A model generated the notes under the pieces. It worked only from the letters and a program-made list of their open reading frames with translations. It was not told the DNA's origin and did no database searches. 64,000 bases of DNA from Dendrocalamus latiflorus (taxonomy: Eukaryota; Streptophyta; Magnoliopsida; Poales; Poaceae). This document shows, one piece after another, positions 57,227 through 64,000 of this stretch (positions are counted from its first letter, which is position 1; every line of letters starts with the position of its first letter). Both the position numbers and the translations under genes were made by a program. The stretch lies in contig CM029642.1 in the NCBI GenBank assembly GCA_017311315.1, forward strand, positions 17,587,879-17,651,878. The letters run 5' to 3'.

Positions 57227-59379
57227 GACACCTATGGCAGGGCAGAAGCGCAGAACGCGATGATTTTTTTTATGGAGGGGTATTAGAATTTGGCAACGAG
57301 TATACGAGAGTTGCATTCTTACGTCCGGACTCCCGATACGATATGATTTAAGTTGCTTCCTCACGGCTTGGTTTCGGTTAAGATTTGTGCTTCACGTCTT
57401 GTAATCGGTTACTACAAATTTTTACTAACGAGTAGTTGGATTCTGATGGAAACTTACGGACGTGAGGACACTTACCATCTCTGCTAGCGACAAGGGTTTT
57501 GGTTACGAATTACAAAAAACAAATTCTGTTGGAGAGTTGCCTTCAGAACTCTCCGTGACTGCTTTTGTGATCTTTGATTTGCTCATTTACCACATCTTTT
57601 ATATGTATTTGATAAAATACAATGTAAGATGGGGCAAATGAATGACCCGGCCAGATCCCACCGCCGGTCAGCTCCGCCCGCGCGCGGCTGCGCTCGCCTG
57701 CTACTGCCCGAGGTGCGCCTCCTCGAGCCGCCGCCGCTGACGGCCTTCACGCCGCCGTCCGGCTCCCACACCGCCTTTCCGAACTGCAGATGGCTCGCCC
57801 GGGCCTAGGCGCCGCCACCGCTCTACGCGCCGCTGCAGCATCCTGCTCGACGCCACGCCGTCGCTCGCATTCCACACCGCTGGGCTGCTGGTGCCTCACC
57901 CGGGCTCTGCCGCCGACGCTTCTCTACACGCCGTCTCTTGCCTCCCGCGACTCCCCGCCACGCCGACCTCGTGGTGCTCGTGCTCTGATGCGCGTCGTGT
58001 GCGCCAGCCTCACCGCGTGCTGACCACGCCGCACGTCAACGGCCTCTCGCCAAGCCGCCTCCACCTCGCCCGGTCGGCCGCACCGCTTGGCCACTGAGAA
58101 CGCCATGCCGTGGTTGCGTGGGCCTCGTCGTGCGCTCGCCCTCGCAAAGGCAGAGCTGCGCGCCACTGCTGGAACTCGCTAGCCCGACGTCCAGGGCCGC
58201 TGCTTCTCCTTCCCCCACTTTCTCAAAGAACTTGGATGGATGGAATGCTTAGGTGATGGGGAGTGCGATGGTGTGACATGCAGGGCTAGATTTTCAAAAA
58301 TGGATGGGATTTGGAGGAGAGAAGGCATGAGTCTTTGCTTCTTGCTGGGAAGAAATGGCAGTAGGAAGAACAGAGGGCATAGGGCTTTTGGTCTCCTGCC
58401 TTCATCCTTTTTTTATTTGGGCTGCTGTGGCGGTTAAGGTGTGATTTGTTTTTGATTGTTGGGCTCCAAATGCAAAGTTTTGAGCTGGGTAGCAAATATG
58501 GTAAATGTTTGGATAATTATGTAAAATAAAATGGATGTAACTGCAGTGAAGTTCATGTCGGATAATTGCCTTGGGCTCAGTTACTTATCAAACTTGCTCT
58601 AGAAATTTGCGGTGTTACACTTCTCCAACTTCCTCTTGTACTATTTGTTTGAAGGAAGGGAAGTACTTTGCCTAGAATGTTATTGATAAGTGTTGGTGTT
58701 CTTGATTTGTTGGTTAATTATTCTTTTCTAATTTGGCTAGCTTCGTATACATGTTACTTTTAATTTCTTGGGTAAAATATTTTTAGTTCCATCTTTGCTA
58801 ATAGATCAATGTTTTGAATCGTATTGAACACAAAGCATCAATATTTCGTATTCGTTGAATTAATGCAAATACACCAAAAAGATAACCGTTCTGAATGCAA
58901 CGCGTCAGGTTACATTATAATTCAGAGAGTAGTAGTGCTCTGTTTAATTTTTCTGAGCTAGAGAGGACAGAGAACCATGTGACAAAGTGACAATTGAGTT
59001 ATTCTGGAGCATCATACTTTATTACAAGATATGCTTTCTTTCTCCCCTATAAATAGTACATGTAACGATTGAAGGCTAGCTGAAATATCTGTCTCCTGTA
59101 ATCCAAGGGTTGATTTTTTTGGAGACAGACGCCATGGATGGGATAGTAGCCACTGAACAACTAGCAAGAACAATGAGTCACATGCTATCTTGCATGCATG
59201 TAGGTTTAGGAGGCATCAGGACCATATCATGTACAACATCCTCGAAGGTATGCATCTACTCCTTTTAATCTTGCAACCTAGCATACATTCTTCATTATTG
59301 AAATGAGAAAATAAAATGCTAACAACTGTCTACACTTGGACTTAAAGCGTTTATTGAGTCTTATTTGTGATTTGTTGCA
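57227..59379. other. Spacer, 5' flank of copy 5 and a GC-rich unassigned block
   Basis: 57425-57570 matches the flank of copy 3 near 35520-35650. 57640-58230 is GC-rich with frames on both strands lacking motifs. 59190-59240 (GTAGGTTTAGGAGGCATCAGGACC) resembles the 3' flank phrase of other copies (near 40765 and 36815). No intact gene. Confidence 0.45.
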
Positions 59380-59462
59380 CCCTGCTTCAGATGGTCTGGC
59401 CTTCTATTCCGACGAGAGGCAATGAATCCAAGGCACATTTCTTAAGCTTGCTGCACTCATGC
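59380..59462 (-). pseudogene. MATH-BTB gene, copy 6, 3' fragment
   Basis: Minus strand from 59462 reads HECSKLKKCALDSLP, which fits the EQHHC..LKKAIF.FL tail of the other copies. It continues the gene seen at 62667-63060, beyond the insertion. The match is short and degenerate. Confidence 0.5.
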
Positions 59463-62400
59463 TGTAACGCCCCCGTTTCCAGGGGTGCCTGGGACACGGC
59501 ATTCCGCAACTATTCACGCTTGAACAATTATGGAACGTCGCGCAAGAGTGTGCCATCACATGTTTACAACAAAAGGCCAACTTATATTACAAGATATGGT
59601 TTAATAACCCAGTTTTACTGTAGCGGGGCGTGCAAGCCCAAAGCATATTACATTACAAAAAAAACCCCAAGAAAGCTTGAGCGCGGCGGAGACCTAAAAC
59701 CAAGGGTCCTTGTCGAAGAAAGGCTCCTCTGGGGCTTCCTCAACAAGGAGACCTTCTCCAGCGTCTTGATCTTCTGAAGGGTTTAGCATGCTGTGAGCTA
59801 ACCAGCTCAGCAAGTCACAACGGAAACCTTAGCTTAACTACTTGCACGAATCAACAAAGGATGGGAGTATACTTGGTTTATTAACTTTAAGTGGATGCAT
59901 ATTTATTTGCAAACAGCTTTAAGAAACCCAAAAGCCTATGACTACTCCTTAAATTTAGGGGGTTTTCATAAAAAGATAATTAACCAACTAGTCCAGTTAA
60001 AACACTTGTAAAATCTACTTAAGCTTCGCAGCTGGAATCACCCATTAGACACAGCTCCATTAATCGGGAGCACGGCGTATTCGAATACCATTTGATTGAT
60101 TCTGTAGAGTTGCCCAACTTTACCCACACGCATCCTTAACCCTCATGACTGAGTTAAGGAACCGGGTCTTTTCGCTGCTCAACCCTTGGTATACACTCCA
60201 CCCGATAGGTTAGAAACCCGCATAACCTCGGGTATCCGTTGGCCACCACGGAACGCCAGGCCCGAATTGTGGGAACCTATCGTTGTCTTAGTCTGGATCC
60301 ACGATCCACACCGACTACCACATGCAGGGCTTCACTCAAGTTGAGCAGGTACTAAACCAGGGTTGACAAGTTAACACCTGTGGTTGAGCGGCCAGTTATG
60401 TCATTTGCTTGGCGTAAGAGTCTAGTCCTTACATTTTCACGAGGTCCACGACCTCCACCGTAGGGCAAAGCGGGGGGCGAAGACCGTCTTGCGGTGTCCC
60501 ACAACACCCTTACCCTAAATTCTCAGTTTTCCAAATCTACCGGCCCGCGGCACATCCTTAGTAGTGTGAAGACTTTGCATGAAATGTAAATAACCTACAG
60601 ATATTCATATTACACTTAGAGTAAATCTAGGGTTGACAAGGGAGGGGTTACAAATTAACATGGCAATTATCAGTGGTAGGTTTTATTTACTTATCAAGTC
60701 ATTCTAAACATTTTATTTTACGCAAATTAACATTTCACAAATATCAATAATGCAAATAGCATAATTAAACGACATGGGAATCAATATGATCAAGGTTTTG
60801 CGACTTGCCGTGAATCTGGACGATCTCGGCGATCTCGTAAGCAGCAACTCTCTGATCCTGGCCCTGCACTGAAGCTTCCCGGATCTCCGAAACTAATGCA
60901 AACACACAAAAATAACATAAGTCCGGCTTGAGCCTAATCAAGCGAGGAAAAATAATCTATGAAAAAGGAGTAAATTGCATAAATATTCAAATAGGAGTTT
61001 TTTGAAGTTTTTTGGGATGAATTTGGGGAAAAGGAAGCCAAAAATGGATTCAGGGCATCAAAATGAGCAAAGTGGTGAAGTTTGGGATTTTCTGTGATTT
61101 TCTAGGATTTATTGGATTTTCTGGATTTTTGGGAAATAATAAATCTCTGGAAAAATCGGTGAACAATGCTGGGCCGGCCCAAAGCCACAGTGCGGCCCAC
61201 GCGGCGTGCTTAGCGCGGCCCGGCAGACCGAGGTCCAGCCCACGCACGCGCGCGCTCATGTGGCTTGGATGGCCGACGCGTGGCTCGGGCGAACGGTGGG
61301 GATGGAGCGGGAGTGGGCGGACGAGATGCGATGGGGTGGAGTGGATCGAACGGTGGCAAAGGGAGGCGAATCGGTCGGATGCGGAGAGGGGTGTTTAATA
61401 AGATCGGACGGCGAGGAGCAATCACCATCCGACGGCCATCTTTAAACCGCAACGGTTGGGGAGGACGGCGAAGATAGGGCCACGACGGTCTTCGTCAACC
61501 TTTCGCCGCGGGGTCTCCGCACTCCGACGATGGCAAGGGTCTCTGGCGGCCAGGGAGGGCTGCACCAGGTAGGGCTCGACACGAGGAACCCATTTTGGGG
61601 TTTTGGGAGGTGGGGAGGCCGAAGGAGAAGGCAGGAGGCAAAAGGGGGAGATTTGGCTTCCCGGCGGCAAAGGAGGTCACCGGAGCCGATCAAATCGAAT
61701 TTGCGTTGTTTTCACGGTCAGTGGGGTTCGGGGCTCACTTTGGCGGAGTTGGTTTTAGCTGAGAAGCTTCCTGGAAGGCTAGCCACGTCGGGGTGTTTTC
61801 TGCCGGCGGTGAGCAACGACGTCGGGGTTCCTCGGGGTTTCTCCTGGCCAGCAAGGTACACCAAAGTAATCAGGGGAGAGTGGAGGTGCTTTGGGCGAAA
61901 GGAATTGAAGAATGCAAGGAAGAAAGAGGAGATCAGCTCACAGGGTCCCCGGTGTAGGGGAGAGTGGCGACGGTGAGGGGAGCGATGAGGCTTTGATCGG
62001 AAGCTCCTGGAGGTGCTTGGAAGTGGCAGGGAGCGAATGAGAGCGATGGAAGGGCTTGAGGAGCACGGGAGTGCGAGGGAGCAGAGGGGCGTGCGAGTGA
62101 GTTCAGGCGGAGGGGAGAAAAAGAGGGGAAGGAGGGATGGGCGCGGCACCGGTGGTCAATGGAGGTGACGGGGAGATGTTGGGGCCTCGCCTCGGAATGA
62201 AGGAGTGGCGTTCGGCTCTGCGCGCGCGAGTAATGGCGAAAGAACAGGAGAGGGAGCAGGTGAGCGAACTGCATGGCGGGGCGCGCTCTCGCGCGGAGAA
62301 GGAAGGAGGGCAGCAACTAGCAGGTGGGCCAAGGGAGGGAGGCGGCGACGCGTGGCGAGGGGAGACGCCGCTGGTTTCCGACCGGTTGGCGTCGGGGTGA

Positions 62401-62666
62401 CGCAAGCGGGGCGAAACCGGGGGCGCGGGCGCGAGGGAAAAGCGGAAAGGGGGGCGCCAGTGGGAAGAGGAGGCAAGGAAAATAGGAAGGCGCCAAGGGA
62501 AGAGGAAAACGGAAACACCGAAAAGGGAAAGCGGTTTCCGGGGTGACTTTCCGAAAGGGGAAGTTGCCAAAAATCACTCAAAAATTCAGCAAAAACCACA
62601 AAAATTTCTGGTTTGAATTTTTGGGGCTTTTCACGTGCTGATCTACTAGCGTCAATTTTGACAACA
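59463..62666 (-). mobile_element. LTR-like insertion splitting MATH-BTB copy 6
   Basis: Read on the minus strand it starts TGTTGTCAAAATTGACGC (from 62666) and ends GGGGGCGTTACA (at 59463), so it has TG...CA ends. It contains a GC-rich first part (62600-61200), an AT-rich middle and a patterned end with a short Glu/Pro-rich peptide (about 59780-59690), the same plan as the segment at 5630-9137. The flanking 5-mers CTGTG and CATGC do not match, so a duplication is not proven and flanking bases may have been lost. Most likely a solo gypsy-type LTR. GC-rich frames inside it are not genes. Confidence 0.5.
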
Positions 62667-63060
62667 CTGTGCTTACGCCGATGTGGTTGCATATGTTCTC
62701 GGTTACTGACTATAACCCTTTCAGATTGTACCGATCCGCTACTACAACCAAATCCATAACCATCACTTCTACCTCCGACGTCTGTCTTCATCTCTAGAAA
62801 TGAGTCGGTGTATATGAAATGTAGCAGAGCCTTAAATTCTTTCAGGTGCATGTTGATGATGTGTATGTGGGTGGTGTCTTCTACCTCTATCGGGCCAAAG
62901 AAATCCGCCTTAACAATGATGACCGAGAGGTGAGCACGGATCTGTGTGCGGCAAACACCATGCCACTGACCTCAAAATCAACGTCCACCACCCCCTATCT
63001 CAAGGAAGCAGCCAAGATCCACTTGCAGCCCAGACAGCTGAACCCTCACGATGGATGGTT
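62667..63060 (-). pseudogene. MATH-BTB gene, copy 6, BTB fragment
   Basis: The minus strand reads VDVDFEVSGMVFAAHRSVL, then after a frameshift KADFFGPIEVEDTTH and FKALLHFIYTDSFLEMKTD, then after another shift LVVVADRYNLKGL and NICNHIGVSTV. Each matches a successive BTB block of the intact gene. Frameshifts and stops show long decay. No MATH domain is recognisable upstream. Confidence 0.75.
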
Positions 63061-63165
63061 CCTGCTTTTGCAGACCAGAAGGCGGCGGCTCCCTCTTGAC
63101 GGATGGTTTCGGCAGGCCAAACGGTGGCGGCAGCCTCACGACGGATGGTTCCATGTTGGATCCCG
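63040..63165 (+). repeat. Threefold GACGGATGGTT(T/C) repeat of about 55 bp
   Basis: The phrase ACGATGGATGGTTCC recurs near 63050, 63100 and 63140 with GCGGC-rich linkers. Possibly the scrambled MATH region of copy 6 or an unrelated minisatellite. Confidence 0.5.
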
Positions 63166-64000
63166 ATTTAATTAATTTAGAATCCTCTATAAAATCACTA
63201 TACTATTCACTATATCAGTAGATAAAGCTTACAGATACATCATTGAATCATTTTATACATGACGTAAACCATACCATACACTATTGTTTCACTCATTAGA
63301 GTTCAAATAAACTGCATGAGGTCAAGTTTACAATAAGGATTGATCAAGCTAAATGAATATGTTACATAAATGCGAAAGTGGAAGCGGAAGCGAAAGCAAA
63401 AGATAAGGGCACATCTCACCATAGAAAAGAGACTGGGGTAAGTTGTGTGTGACCGTTATTAACCAAATACTTGGATAATATTGGGGCACGAAGACACCAA
63501 CTTAGTCAGTATGACTGGGGTAAAATTTAGACTACTAGAGACTATCTTAATCTCCTCCATCTCCTTCACCATCAACTCCTAGACATCGTAGTATGCGTAA
63601 TGTCCTTGATCCATAGGTTCTAAGAGATTTTTTATGAGTGAGGATAAGCATAAGCAACAGTACTTTGCTAGCGAACACACAATATAAAATATCTATATAT
63701 GCAATGTTTAACAAAGGTAGGCTTGCATTATTTTATTTGTTAAAGGCAATATTTTAAAGTACAATTATTAGGAAATATTATGACTTAACATTTTTCTTAA
63801 ACCATATTTTTGTTAAATAGAGTGAAAGTGTGCAATATCTATAACGGTGCAGATTTCATCTACCTATTACATGGTTCCATCCATTATATGCTAGTTTTTT
63901 TTATTATTAGGGTTACATCCACCCAATTATCAACATTGGGTTACATTCATGCAGAAAATCCAAAATCAAGGTTACTTCCACCTGATAAGTTTTTATCTCA
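63166..64000. other. AT-rich terminal segment, no gene seen
   Basis: AT-rich DNA with a GAAGCG/GAAAGC purine run near 63380. No frame over 60 codons with recognisable content. Confidence 0.5.

Noticed and set aside
61063..62577. Several 80-155-codon frames on both strands
   Set aside because: They fall in the GC-rich part of the LTR-like insertion and overlap each other in all frames without motifs.
62156..62851. 231-codon frame starting in BTB sequence
   Set aside because: Only the first 24 or so residues are BTB; the rest is out-of-frame pseudogene and LTR-like DNA.

Overview
The window is plant nuclear DNA, most probably from a grass (Poaceae). It contains a CC-NLR disease-resistance gene, a tandem array of MATH-BTB genes of the kind that expanded in grasses, and a dense nest of plant transposons (CACTA, Mutator-like, Ty1/copia, Ty3/gypsy-like LTRs, MITEs). 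I see no bacterial operons, CRISPR arrays, rRNA genes or convincing tRNA genes. Only one host gene looks intact: the MATH-BTB gene at 31219-32286.

Region 1 (1-12 kb) is intergenic and repeat-rich. A decayed CACTA relic (4931 to 10982) has itself received a probable gypsy-type LTR (about 5630-9137) and a Mutator-type MITE (10712-10952). The relic split an old duplicate of the NLR promoter: one half lies at 4830-4925 and the other at 10983-11150, while the intact copy lies at 11935-12180. A copia-like LTR remnant fills 11150-11935.

Region 2 (12.2-25.4 kb) is the NLR gene, cut in two by a 10.2-kb CACTA element (12724-22962). Removing the element with a 2-bp target duplication (CC) joins the coiled-coil half (12260-12723) in frame to the NB-ARC/LRR half (22965-25362). 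The LRR also carries a stop codon at 24826-24828. The CACTA looks complete. It has perfect 14-bp ends and a TNP2 transposase ORF. A second, seven-exon gene can be spliced into an unbroken 845-codon frame that ends in a Ulp1-type cysteine protease. It also has four clusters of palindromic repeats, a 145-bp-arm hairpin and an unexplained 184-codon ORF on the opposite strand.

Region 3 (25.4-63.1 kb) is the MATH-BTB array, interspersed with MITEs and duplicated flanking DNA. Six copies are recognisable: 28160 (broken), 31219 (intact), 33910 (one-base frameshift), 39115 (BTB largely deleted), 49218/57226 (split by a young copia element) and 59380/63060 (split by an LTR-like insertion). MATH-BTB proteins are adaptors of CUL3 ubiquitin ligases, so the array records birth and death of substrate receptors. 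Between copies lie a Mutator-like element inside an (AT)n tract, carrying inverted copies of a captured gene fragment, and a second Mutator-like element nested in one of its arms with a perfect 9-bp target duplication.

Region 4 (63.1-64 kb) is AT-rich DNA in which I see no gene.
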